Of a DNA stretch of 13,088 nt, positions 1-7,699 are shown piece by piece. Location of the stretch: positions 1-13,088 of the forward strand of contig JAICKZ010000055.1 in assembly GCA_025927665.1 (NCBI GenBank), written 5' to 3'. The notes beneath the pieces are model-generated. The model searched no databases. It saw only the letters and a list, made by a program, of their open reading frames with translations, and had not been told where the DNA came from. The DNA comes from Steroidobacteraceae bacterium. GTDB taxonomy: Bacteria > Pseudomonadota > Gammaproteobacteria > Steroidobacterales > Steroidobacteraceae. Position 1 is the first letter of the stretch, and each line of letters starts with the position of its first letter. The translations under genes and the position numbers were made by a program.

Positions 1-101
1 GGTCAGAGAGAGTTAACTGCCGTGTAAATAATTACTCTTGATTAAGCAACGATATTGACTTCAATACTTCCACCTGCCGGCAAACTCTTGCCAAGCACCT
101 G

Positions 102-140
102 CGAACCACGACTCAGTTTTTGGTTAATCATCGTGGTTCG
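102..140. repeat. Perfect 10-bp inverted repeat upstream of the flgB promoter
   Basis: CGAACCACGA (102-111) and TCGTGGTTCG (131-140) are exact reverse complements separated by 19 bp. A related half-site, GCCACGAA, follows at 143-150. The arms lie about 55-95 bp upstream of the transcription start predicted from the sigma-54 element at 170-185, a normal distance for a site bound by a sigma-54 activator. Neither side has a T-run, so a rho-independent terminator is unlikely. Binding by a FlrC/FleQ-type activator is inference from position only; I do not recognise a known operator consensus. The rest of 1-169 shows no gene I can support. Confidence 0.55.
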
Positions 141-169
141 AAGCCACGAAATCTCTTGGATTGGTCTGC

Positions 170-185
170 TGGCATGCAGATTGCT
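170..185 (+). promoter_or_regulatory. Sigma-54 (RpoN) -24/-12 promoter for the flg operon
   Basis: TGGCATGCAGATTGCT matches the sigma-54 consensus TGGCACG-N4-TTGCW with one mismatch in the -24 box, and keeps the invariant GG (171-172) and GC (183-184) exactly 10 bp apart. The predicted start of transcription is near 196, giving a leader of about 26 nt before the flgB ATG at 222. Sigma-54 control of hook-basal-body operons, with an FlrC/FleQ-type activator, is well established in Vibrio and Pseudomonas. That this element drives flgB-L is inferred from its position. Confidence 0.8.
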
Positions 186-221
186 TTGCTGATACCCAGA
201 CAGTTTTTTGACGGAGGCGTT

Positions 222-626
222 ATGACGCAAATACTTGATAACTATCTCGGCATACACCCGCAGGCACTTAAATTAAGTGAATGGCGCGCCGAAGTGTTGG
301 CTGCCAATCTGGCTAATGCTGATACACCCAACTACAAGGCACAGGATGTTGACTTCAAGTCGGCATTAGCGGCAAGCAATACGGCTTCATCATCATTGCC
401 CATGACCGCAACCCATGCTGGGCATATTGCGTTGAACCAGCCCGGAGATGCGTTGACTGCACAATTGAAATACCGCATCCCCAATGCTTCATCGCTTGAT
501 GGCAATACGGTGGATGCACAAATGGAACAAGCCAACTTTGCACAGAACGCAGTGCGTTATCAAGCATCACTGACGTTTATCAATGGCATGTTTCACGGCT
601 TACTGACTGCGATAACGGGCCAATGA
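222..626 (+). CDS. flgB: Flagellar basal-body proximal rod protein FlgB
   Basis: A 134-residue protein of normal FlgB length. FlgB forms part of the proximal rod that links the MS ring and export apparatus to the rest of the periplasmic rod, and it is exported by the flagellar type III system. The rod-protein signature NLANADTPNYKA sits at about residues 29-40, and the C-terminus is a helix of the FlgB type ending in a short LTAITGQ-like tail. The start at 222 is preceded by GGAGG (213-217). The frame is open back to an ATG at 120, but that would place the sigma-54 promoter inside the gene and add 34 residues unlike any rod protein, so it is rejected. First gene of the flgB-L operon; flgC starts 42 bp after its stop. 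Confidence 0.95.
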   Translation: MTQILDNYLGIHPQALKLSEWRAEVLAANLANADTPNYKAQDVDFKSALAASNTASSSLPMTATHAGHIALNQPGDALTAQLKYRIPNASSLDGNTVDAQMEQANFAQNAVRYQASLTFINGMFHGLLTAITGQ

Positions 627-668
627 TAATGGTCAGTAATGTACTAATGAATTAACAGAGTAATCATT

Positions 669-1082
669 ATGCCTTCATTCAATATTTTCGATGTTGCTGG
701 CTCAGGTATGAGTGCGCAGACAGTGCGTTTGAACACCACTGCCAGTAACTTGGCAAATGCAGACAGTGTCAGTAGCACTGCGGGTGCCGCTTATAAAGCA
801 CGTCATCCCGTATTCAAAGCAGTTCAAACCGCATTGAATCAAGCTCAAGCTGGACAACCAGTGAAGGTGCTCGGCATCGCTCAAAGCCAGGACAAATCTC
901 CCGCACGTTATGAGCCTGGTAATCCGATGGCCAATGCAGATGGCTATGTCTATGCATCGAATGTGAATGTGGTGGAAGAAATGGCTGACATGATTTCAGC
1001 GTCACGTTCATATCAAAACAATGTGGAAGTGATGAACACTTCCAAAGACTTGATGTTGGCAACACTTAAGTTAGGCCAATAG
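669..1082 (+). CDS. flgC: Flagellar basal-body rod protein FlgC
   Basis: A 137-residue proximal rod protein, the usual length for FlgC, secreted by the flagellar type III apparatus and packed next to FlgB and FlgF in the rod. The N-terminal helix carries the variant rod motif TTASNLANADS (about residues 23-33), followed by YKARHPVF, typical of FlgC. The C-terminal helix contains SNVNVVEEMADMISASRSYQ, the conserved axial-protein motif also present in FlgG and FlgE, and ends in LATLKLGQ. The Shine-Dalgarno sequence is modest (CAGAG, 656-660). It sits between flgB and flgD with short gaps, so it is part of the same transcript. Confidence 0.96.
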   Translation: MPSFNIFDVAGSGMSAQTVRLNTTASNLANADSVSSTAGAAYKARHPVFKAVQTALNQAQAGQPVKVLGIAQSQDKSPARYEPGNPMANADGYVYASNVNVVEEMADMISASRSYQNNVEVMNTSKDLMLATLKLGQ

Positions 1083-1122
1083 ATCTGATCAATAACCCCG
1101 CGTAATTTTTAAGGTATTAATC

Positions 1123-1791
1123 ATGAGTGTAAGTCCAGTGAATTCGAATTCAAATAATGCCGCCAACTTGGGCAGTGCGGCGACAAATTCGATGTCAAGC
1201 CTTGGCATCAATGACTTCATTGCATTGATGACGACGCAGCTGAAGTATCAAGATCCGACTCAGCCGCAGGACTCGACGCAATTTGTGGCGCAATTGGCGC
1301 AGTTTTCTTCGGTGTCGGGTATTCAACAGATGAATACATCAATTGGTTCGTTGATGGATCAACTCAAGAGTTCGCAAGCATTGAGCGCCACTTCTTTAGT
1401 TGGACATGGTGTGTTGATTGACGCAAGTGCAATGCCGGTGAATGCAGGACAAGCAGTGTATGGTGCAGTGAGTACACCTAAAGGTGCATCGAACCTCAAC
1501 GTGACGGTCACCGATACAAGTGGTCAGGTGGTGCGTCATATGTCAGTCCCGGTACAAGCGGGTATGTCCAATTTCGCATGGGATGGTAATGATGATAGTG
1601 GTCAACCTACTGCAGGCGGCACTTACACTTTTACAGCCAGTGCCAATGTTGCTGGACAAGCGGTGGCTGCGACTACCTTGCTGGCAAGCAAGATTGACAG
1701 TGTCACCATTGATCCGAGCACCAACACATTGCAGTTAAATACTGACAGCTTGGGCACGGTGACAATGGCCGATGTCAAACAAGTTTTTTGA
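1123..1791 (+). CDS. flgD: Hook cap (hook assembly scaffold) protein FlgD
   Basis: A 222-residue protein. FlgD caps the growing hook, promotes FlgE polymerisation and is discarded when FlgK arrives. The N-terminal secretion and cap region has the family signature DFIALMTTQLKYQDPTQP (about residues 31-48), followed by a helix around FVAQLAQFSSVSGIQQMN. The C-terminal half is a beta domain with the FlgD Ig-like/tudor pattern, including FAWDGNDDSGQPTAGGTYTF at about 151-170 and a terminal VTMADVKQVF. A serine/asparagine-rich stretch at residues 3-27 is ordinary for a secreted axial protein. AAGG at 1111-1114 precedes the ATG. It lies just upstream of its client gene flgE. Confidence 0.95.
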   Translation: MSVSPVNSNSNNAANLGSAATNSMSSLGINDFIALMTTQLKYQDPTQPQDSTQFVAQLAQFSSVSGIQQMNTSIGSLMDQLKSSQALSATSLVGHGVLIDASAMPVNAGQAVYGAVSTPKGASNLNVTVTDTSGQVVRHMSVPVQAGMSNFAWDGNDDSGQPTAGGTYTFTASANVAGQAVAATTLLASKIDSVTIDPSTNTLQLNTDSLGTVTMADVKQVF

Positions 1792-1837
1792 AATTGAATG
1801 AACGTTGATTTTGATTTTATTTTTACTGGAGAAGATC

Positions 1838-3058
1838 ATGGCATTTGGTATAGCACTTAGCGGTCTTTCAGCAGCACAGACAGATCTGGATGTAACCGCC
1901 AATAATATTTCCAATTCAGAGACCACTGGCTTTAAACAATCACGCACGGAATTCGCTGAGTTGTTTTCCAGTTCACTGCAAGGCGTGTCATCAGTGCAAG
2001 CGGGTAATGGCGTGCGGGTGGCATCCATTGCACAACAATTCTCCCAAGGCAATATTCAGAACACCACCAATAGTTTGGATTTGGCCATCAATGGCAGTGG
2101 ATTTTTTGCAGTCAGCGCGGGTGGCGCATTGCAATACACGCGAGCCGGTGCATTTAAGGCCGACGCCAACGGCATTGTAGTCAACGACAGTGGACAGCGA
2201 TTACAAGCTTATCCAACCTTGGCAACGGGCGGATTCAATACCAGCACGTTCAGTGATCTGACTTTGAACACGGGACAAAGCGCGCCTTCCGCCACCACCA
2301 CTGCGCAAACCATTTTTAATCTTCCAGCCAATGCATCTCCACCAGTCAATGGAACGTTTGATCCCACCGATGCGGCCAGTTACAACGACAGTACGTCATT
2401 GACCATGTATGACTCACTCGGCGCCGCGCACACTGGCACGTTGTATCTTGTAAAAACCGCCACGGCCAATCAATGGACAACACACTTGTACGTTGATGGC
2501 ACAGCTGTGGGTGGTGCGCAACCATTGGCGTATTCAAATGCTGGTGTGTTGACTACGCCAGCGACGGGACAGATTAATTTCGGCAGTTATACGCCATTAA
2601 CCGGCGCCGCTGCATTGAGTGTGAATTTTGATTTCTCCAAAACCTCGCAATTTGGTAATGCCTTCGGTACTACCAGTATTACGCAGAACGGTTTTACCGC
2701 AGGACAACTAACCGGCATTTCTGTCGACAACTCCGGCGTGGTGCAAGCGAATTTTACTAACGGTCAATCACGTGCACTGGGACAAGTGGCGATCGTCAAT
2801 TTTCCCAACATACAAGGATTGCAAAAATTGGATGGCACTGCATGGGCAGAAACATTTGCTTCGGGTCAACCATTGAATGGTTCACCGGGTATTGCAGGGT
2901 TTGGTCAATTGCAATCCGGTGCTTTGGAGGCATCGAACGTAGATATTACCAAGCAGTTGGTCAACATGATTGTGGCCCAACGCAACTATCAATCCAACGC
3001 GCAAATGATCTCGACAGAGAAAAACATTACTCAAACTATTATTGATATGGCGCGGTAA
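1838..3058 (+). CDS. flgE: Flagellar hook protein FlgE
   Basis: A 406-residue protein that polymerises into the flexible hook joining rod and filament. The N-terminal D0 helix holds ANNISNSETTGFKQSRTEF (about residues 21-39), the classic hook/rod motif. A LDLAINGSGFF segment follows in D1. The variable middle region is rich in Ala, Thr, Ser and Asn. The C-terminal helix has VNMIVAQRNYQSNAQMIST and ends in DMAR. The start at 1838 is chosen because MAFGIALSGLSAAQ is the usual FlgE N-terminus and GGAGAAG (1828-1834) precedes it. An in-frame ATG at 1805 adds only an odd hydrophobic 11-residue leader. It follows flgD by 46 bp. Confidence 0.96.
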   Translation: MAFGIALSGLSAAQTDLDVTANNISNSETTGFKQSRTEFAELFSSSLQGVSSVQAGNGVRVASIAQQFSQGNIQNTTNSLDLAINGSGFFAVSAGGALQYTRAGAFKADANGIVVNDSGQRLQAYPTLATGGFNTSTFSDLTLNTGQSAPSATTTAQTIFNLPANASPPVNGTFDPTDAASYNDSTSLTMYDSLGAAHTGTLYLVKTATANQWTTHLYVDGTAVGGAQPLAYSNAGVLTTPATGQINFGSYTPLTGAAALSVNFDFSKTSQFGNAFGTTSITQNGFTAGQLTGISVDNSGVVQANFTNGQSRALGQVAIVNFPNIQGLQKLDGTAWAETFASGQPLNGSPGIAGFGQLQSGALEASNVDITKQLVNMIVAQRNYQSNAQMISTEKNITQTIIDMAR

Positions 3059-3108
3059 TGATCAATTTATCCATTATCAATCGGTTTATTAATTGAGAGT
3101 TACTGCCA

Positions 3109-3849
3109 ATGGATCGTTCACTCTATGTTGCAATGTCAGGTGCCAAAGAAACTTTGCTGGCGCAAACTGCCAACAATCACAATTTGGCGAATGTCAGTAC
3201 CAATGGTTTTAAAGCTGATTTATCGGCATTTCAAAGTCGTGCGGTACAAGGTCCGGGTTATGCATCGCGTGTGTATTCGACAGATGCAACCATTGGCTTT
3301 GATGACACCACTGGAGCGTTGGCTGCAACCGGTCAAGAGTTGGATGTTGCGGTACAAGGCGATGGATGGATTGCCGTGCAAGCACGCAATGGTCAAGAGG
3401 CTTATACCCGCGCAGGCAATTTACATGTGGACGTCAATGGTTTGTTACTCACTGCGACGGGACATCCTGTGATGAGTGATAACGGTCCAATCAGTGTGCC
3501 GCCATATAGCGCAATTAATGTTGGTCGTGATGGCACTATTTCCATTGTGCCGGTGGGACAACAGGCAAGTACCATGGCTGCAGTCGGCCGTATCAAATTA
3601 GTAAATCCACCGACAAGCTCTTTGCAACGCGGCGATGATGGATTGTTTCGCACCAACAATGGCAATCCTGCAGATAGCGATGCCAACGTATCAGTTGCGT
3701 CGGGTGTGCTCGAATCAAGCAATGTCAATGTCGCTGATGCGATGGTGCAGATGATTGAACTTGCACGTCGATTTGATTTGCAAGTGAAGGCGATGAAGAA
3801 CACCGATGAGAATGCGCAGGTGACTACCAAGTTATTGGGACTTTCATAA
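3109..3849 (+). CDS. flgF: Flagellar basal-body rod protein FlgF
   Basis: A 246-residue proximal rod protein. FlgF stacks between the FlgB/FlgC layers and the FlgG distal rod. MDRSLYVAMSGAKETLLAQ at the N-terminus and ANNHNLANVSTNGFKAD (about residues 21-37) are diagnostic of FlgF rather than FlgG. The middle has the shared ELDVAVQGDGWIAVQ element of the FlgE/F/G family. The C-terminal helix carries ESSNVNVADAMVQMIELARR, whose ELARRFDLQVKAM variant is typical of FlgF. GAGAG (3095-3099) precedes the start. It is about 50 bp from both flgE and flgG, so it probably shares their transcript. Confidence 0.96.
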   Translation: MDRSLYVAMSGAKETLLAQTANNHNLANVSTNGFKADLSAFQSRAVQGPGYASRVYSTDATIGFDDTTGALAATGQELDVAVQGDGWIAVQARNGQEAYTRAGNLHVDVNGLLLTATGHPVMSDNGPISVPPYSAINVGRDGTISIVPVGQQASTMAAVGRIKLVNPPTSSLQRGDDGLFRTNNGNPADSDANVSVASGVLESSNVNVADAMVQMIELARRFDLQVKAMKNTDENAQVTTKLLGLS

Positions 3850-3902
3850 TCTTGGTCTTTGAATTTATGTTGGGCCGATTTCGTTTTTGAGGTTAATCGT
3901 TT

Positions 3903-4688
3903 ATGAACACTGCATTATGGGCTGCAAAAACCGGGTTGGATGCACAGCAAACGCAAATGGCTGTGGTCGCTAACAATCTTGCCAATGTAAACACAACGGG
4001 TTTCAAGAAAGGTCGAGCCGTGTTTGAAGACTTGATGTATCAAAACTTGCGACAGGTAGGTGCATCCACATCACAAAACACTGAAGCCCCTTCAGGTTTG
4101 TCGTTAGGCACCGGTGTGCGAGTGATCGCAACGGAAAAAGTATATACACAAGGAAGCTTCAATCAAACGGGCAATGGACTCGATGTCGCCATCGCCGGGC
4201 GCGGATTTTTTCAAGTGTCTTTACCCGATGGCAGCATTGCTTACACACGCGATGGCAGCTTCCAACTCAATTCTCAAGGCCAACTGGTGACATCCAGTGG
4301 TTATGCGGTACAACCCAGTATCACGATTCCACAAGGCGCACAAAGTATCACCATCGGTACAGATGGCACGGTGAGTGCGACGCTTGCCGGCGCAACGACC
4401 TCCACTCAAGTAGGCACATTGCAATTAGCTGACTTTGTCAATCCCGCAGGTTTGCAACCCCGTGGTGAAAATTTACTGACTGCTTCCGCATCCAGTGGTT
4501 CTGCACAAACCGCAACACCGGGACTGAGTGGGCTTGGTACTTTGCAACAAGGTGCAGTGGAATCGTCCAACGTGAATGTGGTGGAAGAAATGGTGAACAT
4601 GATTGAAACGCAACGTGCATACGAGATGAACACCAAGGCAATTACCACCACTGACCAAATGTTGCAGTTTGTAAGTCAGAATCTTTAA
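3903..4688 (+). CDS. flgG: Flagellar basal-body distal rod protein FlgG
   Basis: A 261-residue protein, the standard length of FlgG, which builds the distal rod passing through the P and L rings. The N-terminus MNTALWAAKTGLDAQQTQMA, then VVANNLANVNTTGFKKGRAVFEDLMYQN (residues 21-48), matches FlgG closely. LDVAIAGRGFFQV lies in the middle. The C-terminus has ESSNVNVVEEMVNMIETQRA followed by YEMNTKAI, nearly invariant in the family. GAGG at 3889-3892 is the likely ribosome binding site. The rod motif at the N-terminus and the C-terminal helix mirror those of FlgE and FlgF, as expected for axial proteins of common ancestry. Confidence 0.97.
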   Translation: MNTALWAAKTGLDAQQTQMAVVANNLANVNTTGFKKGRAVFEDLMYQNLRQVGASTSQNTEAPSGLSLGTGVRVIATEKVYTQGSFNQTGNGLDVAIAGRGFFQVSLPDGSIAYTRDGSFQLNSQGQLVTSSGYAVQPSITIPQGAQSITIGTDGTVSATLAGATTSTQVGTLQLADFVNPAGLQPRGENLLTASASSGSAQTATPGLSGLGTLQQGAVESSNVNVVEEMVNMIETQRAYEMNTKAITTTDQMLQFVSQNL

Positions 4689-4710
4689 TTGATATTTTCA
4701 AGAGCTCATC

Positions 4711-5400
4711 ATGGTTAACGTGTCGATACATCGTGTTACCTACATCATTACGCTTACAATGATGTGTGCCATCACTGGGTGTTCAATGTTCTCGAAACAC
4801 CACGAAGATTACGCAGTGGCCATGCCCGAAGATCAACCTGGCACTCGGCCAGTTACGGGTGGTATTTATCAGGTCAATCGCGATGTCGCATTGTTTGAAA
4901 ATCCAATTGCTGGCCGCGTGGGAGATATTCTCACGGTGCATTTAGTTGAAAGCACCACGGCATCGAAAAAATCCAGCACCAATACCAAGAAAGCCAGCAA
5001 TGGTTCAATCGGTGTGACCAATATATTCGGCCGTACACCCACCATTAAAGGCGTCAATCCATTGCAAGCAGGCATGGCAGATAGCAGTGACTTTACGGGT
5101 GAAGGCAATAGTGCGCAGAGCAATAGTTTGGCAGGCGATATCACCGTGACGGTTGCCAAGCGCTATTCCAATGGCAATTTGTTGATACGTGGACAGAAAT
5201 GGCTCACGCTCAATCAAGGACAAGAGTATGTGCGCATACAAGGTCTCGTGCGTCAAGCTGATGTACAACCTGACAACACCGTGGTGTCAACCAAAGTCGC
5301 TAACGCCGTCATTTCTTATGGTGGTCAGGGTGCCCTGGCAGATGCCAACGCCAAGGGTTGGTTGGCAAGATTTTTTGACTCACCCTTGACACCGTTTTGA
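4711..5400 (+). CDS. flgH: Flagellar L-ring lipoprotein FlgH
   Basis: A 229-residue outer-membrane lipoprotein that forms the L ring, the bushing around the distal rod. The N-terminus is a Sec/lipoprotein signal with a lipobox I-T-G-C; Cys24 would be the lipidated residue. The mature part has GGIYQVNRDVALFENPIAGR, then VGDILTVHLVESTTASKKSS, the typical FlgH core. Further on come GDITVTVAKRYSNGNLLIRG and a QEYVRIQGLVRQADV segment, all hallmark FlgH blocks. It ends in ARFFDSPLTPF, close to the usual RFF..P/P-F tail. The start at 4711 follows AAGAG (4700-4704); later methionines at residues 17-18 would destroy the signal peptide. It is followed 33 bp later by flgI, its P-ring partner. Confidence 0.96.
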   Translation: MVNVSIHRVTYIITLTMMCAITGCSMFSKHHEDYAVAMPEDQPGTRPVTGGIYQVNRDVALFENPIAGRVGDILTVHLVESTTASKKSSTNTKKASNGSIGVTNIFGRTPTIKGVNPLQAGMADSSDFTGEGNSAQSNSLAGDITVTVAKRYSNGNLLIRGQKWLTLNQGQEYVRIQGLVRQADVQPDNTVVSTKVANAVISYGGQGALADANAKGWLARFFDSPLTPF

Positions 5401-5433
5401 TCACGCGCAAATGAATCGTCACCTGGACATATT

Positions 5434-6564
5434 ATGAAAATCCGTTCTACCTCATTGATGCATCTGTTGCACTCACTGTTGATCGTTTTGATCGCAGTGC
5501 ATAGCAATGTCGCATGCGCGGAACGCGTGAAAGATCTTGCTTCTGTTGCGGGTGTACGTACCAATCAATTAGTGGGTTACGGATTAGTTGTGGGTCTGGA
5601 TGGCACGGGCGATCAAACTTCACAAACAGCATTCACCATTCAAAGCATTCGCAACATGTTATCCAAATTTGGTGTCACCATTCCCAGCGATGTTAATCCA
5701 CAATTGAAGAATGTCGCGGCGGTCACGGTGATCTCCGAATTGCCACCTTTCACCAAACCAGGTCAGCATATTGATGTGACAGTGTCATCGGTTGGCAATG
5801 CGCAAAGTCTTCGTGGCGGCGTGTTATTGATGACACCCATGCGCGGTATCGATGGTGAAGTGTATGCCATTGCACAGGGCAACATGGTGGTCAGCGGATT
5901 TGGTGTGGCGGGAAAAGATGGTTCGCGCTTGACAGTCAATGTTCCCAGTTCGGGTACGGTGCCGAATGGCGCGACAGTTGAACGTGAAGTGCCAAGTAAC
6001 TTTGCAAGTACTCCATACGTAGTACTGAACCTCAACACGCCGGACTTCACCACCGCAAGCCGTTTGGTCGAAGGCATTAATAAAGTATTGGGTGAAGGTA
6101 CGGCACAAGCGATGGACGCGGTTTCAATCAAGGTTGCCGCACCAACGGACGTGAGTCAACGTATTTCCTATTTATCTACACTCGAGACCATGGAAGTAGA
6201 ACCCGGAGATGCGCCCGCACGCGTGATTATCAATTCGCGTACTGGGACCATTGTCATTGGCTCAAGAGTACGAGTCATGCCCGCAGCGGTGTCACATGGT
6301 TCACTCACGGTTAGCATTACTGAACGGAGTGATGTCTCACAACCTGCTCCTTTGTCACGCGGCGCAACCACGGTAACCACGCAACGCAGTGAAGTCAAAG
6401 TGGAGCAACCCGATGCGCGTATGTTTGTATTCAATGCAGGTGTGGACTTAGATTCGATTGTACGAGCGGTCAATCAAGTGGGAGCGACGCCGGCTGACTT
6501 GGTTGCCATTCTGGAAGCCTTAAAACAAGCGGGCGCATTGCGCGCCGAGCTGATTGTTATTTAG
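5434..6564 (+). CDS. flgI: Flagellar P-ring protein FlgI
   Basis: A 376-residue periplasmic protein that forms the P ring in the peptidoglycan layer. A Sec signal peptide covers residues 1-29 (basic MKIR, hydrophobic LLIVLIAV, cleavage after A-C-A). The mature N-terminus ERVKDLASVAGVRTNQLVGY and the following GLVVGLDGTGDQ are the conserved FlgI start, and LVAILEALKQAGALRAELIVI is the conserved end. The mature protein contains no cysteine, so the disulfide known from the E. coli protein cannot form here. I would treat this as lineage variation rather than a defect. The Shine-Dalgarno sequence is weak (TGGA, 5424-5427). Usually FlgI polymerises with help from the periplasmic chaperone FlgA, which is not encoded in this window. 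Confidence 0.97.
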   Translation: MKIRSTSLMHLLHSLLIVLIAVHSNVACAERVKDLASVAGVRTNQLVGYGLVVGLDGTGDQTSQTAFTIQSIRNMLSKFGVTIPSDVNPQLKNVAAVTVISELPPFTKPGQHIDVTVSSVGNAQSLRGGVLLMTPMRGIDGEVYAIAQGNMVVSGFGVAGKDGSRLTVNVPSSGTVPNGATVEREVPSNFASTPYVVLNLNTPDFTTASRLVEGINKVLGEGTAQAMDAVSIKVAAPTDVSQRISYLSTLETMEVEPGDAPARVIINSRTGTIVIGSRVRVMPAAVSHGSLTVSITERSDVSQPAPLSRGATTVTTQRSEVKVEQPDARMFVFNAGVDLDSIVRAVNQVGATPADLVAILEALKQAGALRAELIVI

Positions 6565-6585
6565 CGATCATTCAACAGACAACCT

Positions 6586-7632
6586 ATGACTGTTCCTCCC
6601 AATAATGCTGCTTTCTACGCCGATTTCAAAACGTTGTCGGCACTTAAGCATGAGGCCAAGACGGATAGTCAAAAGGCATTGCGTGGCGCAGCACAACAAT
6701 TTGAAAGTTTATTTATCAATGAAATGTTGAAGAGTATGAGGCAGGCCACTTCGTCCGTGGGTGATTCAATCACCGGTGGTAACGAAATGGATATGTATCA
6801 AGGTATGTATGATCAACAGATCGCCACGCAATTATCAAAGAGTAAAGGATTCGGCTTAGCTGATTTATTGGTACAACAACTTAACCGCAGCGGCATGGTC
6901 AAGAGCAACGCCGTGACATCTAGTTCAGTTGATAAAGCAGGCCAGGGAAATGACGCAACCAAATCGATTGATAACGAAAATAAGGATAATACGGGTATCA
7001 AATTGCACCCAGGTAAAGCAATTTCATTAGACAAGCGCTCTCGTATTCAAGCGCCAGTTAAGAGCACTGTACCGATTAAATCAACTGCAATGCGATTCAC
7101 ATCGCCTGCCGATTTTGTCGAGAAGATGTGGCCACATGCACAGCTGGCAGCGCAGAAGCTCGGTGTTGATCCCACCACATTGATCGCCCATGCTGCGTTG
7201 GAGACGGGTTGGGGTAAGCATGTTCCTCGTCATGGTGATGGTAGCAGCAGTCACAATCTATTTGGTATCAAGGCCAGTCATCAGTGGAACGGTAACAGCA
7301 TTGATGCAAATACATTGGAATTTTCGCAGGGCGTCACGAGCAAACGCGTTGAACGTTTTAAAGCCTATGACTCGCCCGCCGAATGCTTCGCCGACTACGC
7401 AAGCTTATTGGCCAGTCATCCACGATATGGCGCGACATTGAACACCGGCATGAACACTGCAAAATTTGCGAATGCCTTGCAGCACAGTGGTTACGCAACC
7501 GATCCCAAGTATGCGCATAAGTTAGAAGCCGTAGCACACAACGTTATGTCGCTTGTCGCTGCCATCAATGGAAATTCAACGACGCAATATGCCCATGTTT
7601 CTCAAGCACACAGTTCACATGCCGATACTTGA
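6586..7632 (+). CDS. flgJ: Rod cap and peptidoglycan hydrolase FlgJ (two-domain form)
   Basis: A 348-residue protein with two domains. The N-terminal rod-cap domain (about 24-100) contains LRGAAQQFESLFINEMLKSMR and NEMDMYQGMYDQQIATQLSK, the FlgJ rod-binding signature. A poorly conserved Ser/Lys/Asp-rich linker (about 103-168) leads to a glucosaminidase domain (about 172-326). That domain has AALETGWGKHVP (E206 the likely catalytic Glu), HNLFGIKA and YDSPAECFADYASLL. It cuts peptidoglycan so the rod can pass. No clear Shine-Dalgarno precedes the ATG, which lies 21 bp after the flgI stop, so translational coupling to flgI is possible. The fused hydrolase is typical of beta/gammaproteobacteria. 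The 3' end overlaps a sigma-28-like promoter and one unit of a 19-bp direct repeat. Confidence 0.96.
   Translation: MTVPPNNAAFYADFKTLSALKHEAKTDSQKALRGAAQQFESLFINEMLKSMRQATSSVGDSITGGNEMDMYQGMYDQQIATQLSKSKGFGLADLLVQQLNRSGMVKSNAVTSSSVDKAGQGNDATKSIDNENKDNTGIKLHPGKAISLDKRSRIQAPVKSTVPIKSTAMRFTSPADFVEKMWPHAQLAAQKLGVDPTTLIAHAALETGWGKHVPRHGDGSSSHNLFGIKASHQWNGNSIDANTLEFSQGVTSKRVERFKAYDSPAECFADYASLLASHPRYGATLNTGMNTAKFANALQHSGYATDPKYAHKLEAVAHNVMSLVAAINGNSTTQYAHVSQAHSSHADT
7602..7628 (+). promoter_or_regulatory. Putative sigma-28 (FliA) promoter for flgKL
   Basis: TCAA (7602-7605), a 15-bp spacer and GCCGATAC (7621-7628) match the FliA consensus TAAA-N15-GCCGATAA with one mismatch in each box and exact spacing. 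It lies in the last codons of flgJ, about 70 bp upstream of the flgK ATG. In Salmonella flgKL is also transcribed from its own FliA-dependent promoter inside the flg cluster, so both position and sequence are sensible. Activity is inferred. Confidence 0.65.
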
Positions 7633-7658
7633 TTGTGAGGCCGATGCTTGATCATGAG
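7621..7658 (+). repeat. Tandem 19-bp direct repeat across the flgJ stop codon
   Basis: Units 7621-7639 and 7640-7658 are directly adjacent and identical at 16 of 19 positions. The first unit contains the flgJ stop codon and the -10 box of the sigma-28-like promoter. The second holds a second copy of the -10 box (GCCGATGC, 7640-7647) but has no matching -35 box at the right distance. It looks like a local duplication that has begun to diverge. Confidence 0.7.
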
Positions 7659-7699
7659 TAATTATCAAATGTCAAAATCGTACGCATTGAGAAACATTC

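Noticed and set aside
120..221. N-terminal extension of flgB from an ATG at 120
   Set aside because: The sigma-54 element and the GGAGG ribosome binding site lie within it, and the added residues do not resemble a rod protein.
42..257. Minus-strand open frame upstream of and into flgB, with a C-terminal tail (VLGKSLPAGGSIEVNIV) that faintly recalls the end of FlgA
   Set aside because: It overlaps the flgB start, the sigma-54 promoter and the inverted repeat. It has no signal peptide, no ribosome binding site and no other FlgA features. Most likely chance.
1805..1837. Upstream ATG for flgE
   Set aside because: The ATG at 1838 has a good ribosome binding site and gives the standard FlgE N-terminus.
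3874..3881. GCCGATTT between flgF and flgG as a sigma-28 -10 box
   Set aside because: No TAAA-like -35 box at the required 15-bp spacing.
4364..4379. Sigma-54-like sequence (TGGCACG with a GG-N10-GC match) inside flgG
   Set aside because: The -12 box is poor (GTGCG), it lies in the middle of coding sequence and no gene starts nearby; probably chance.
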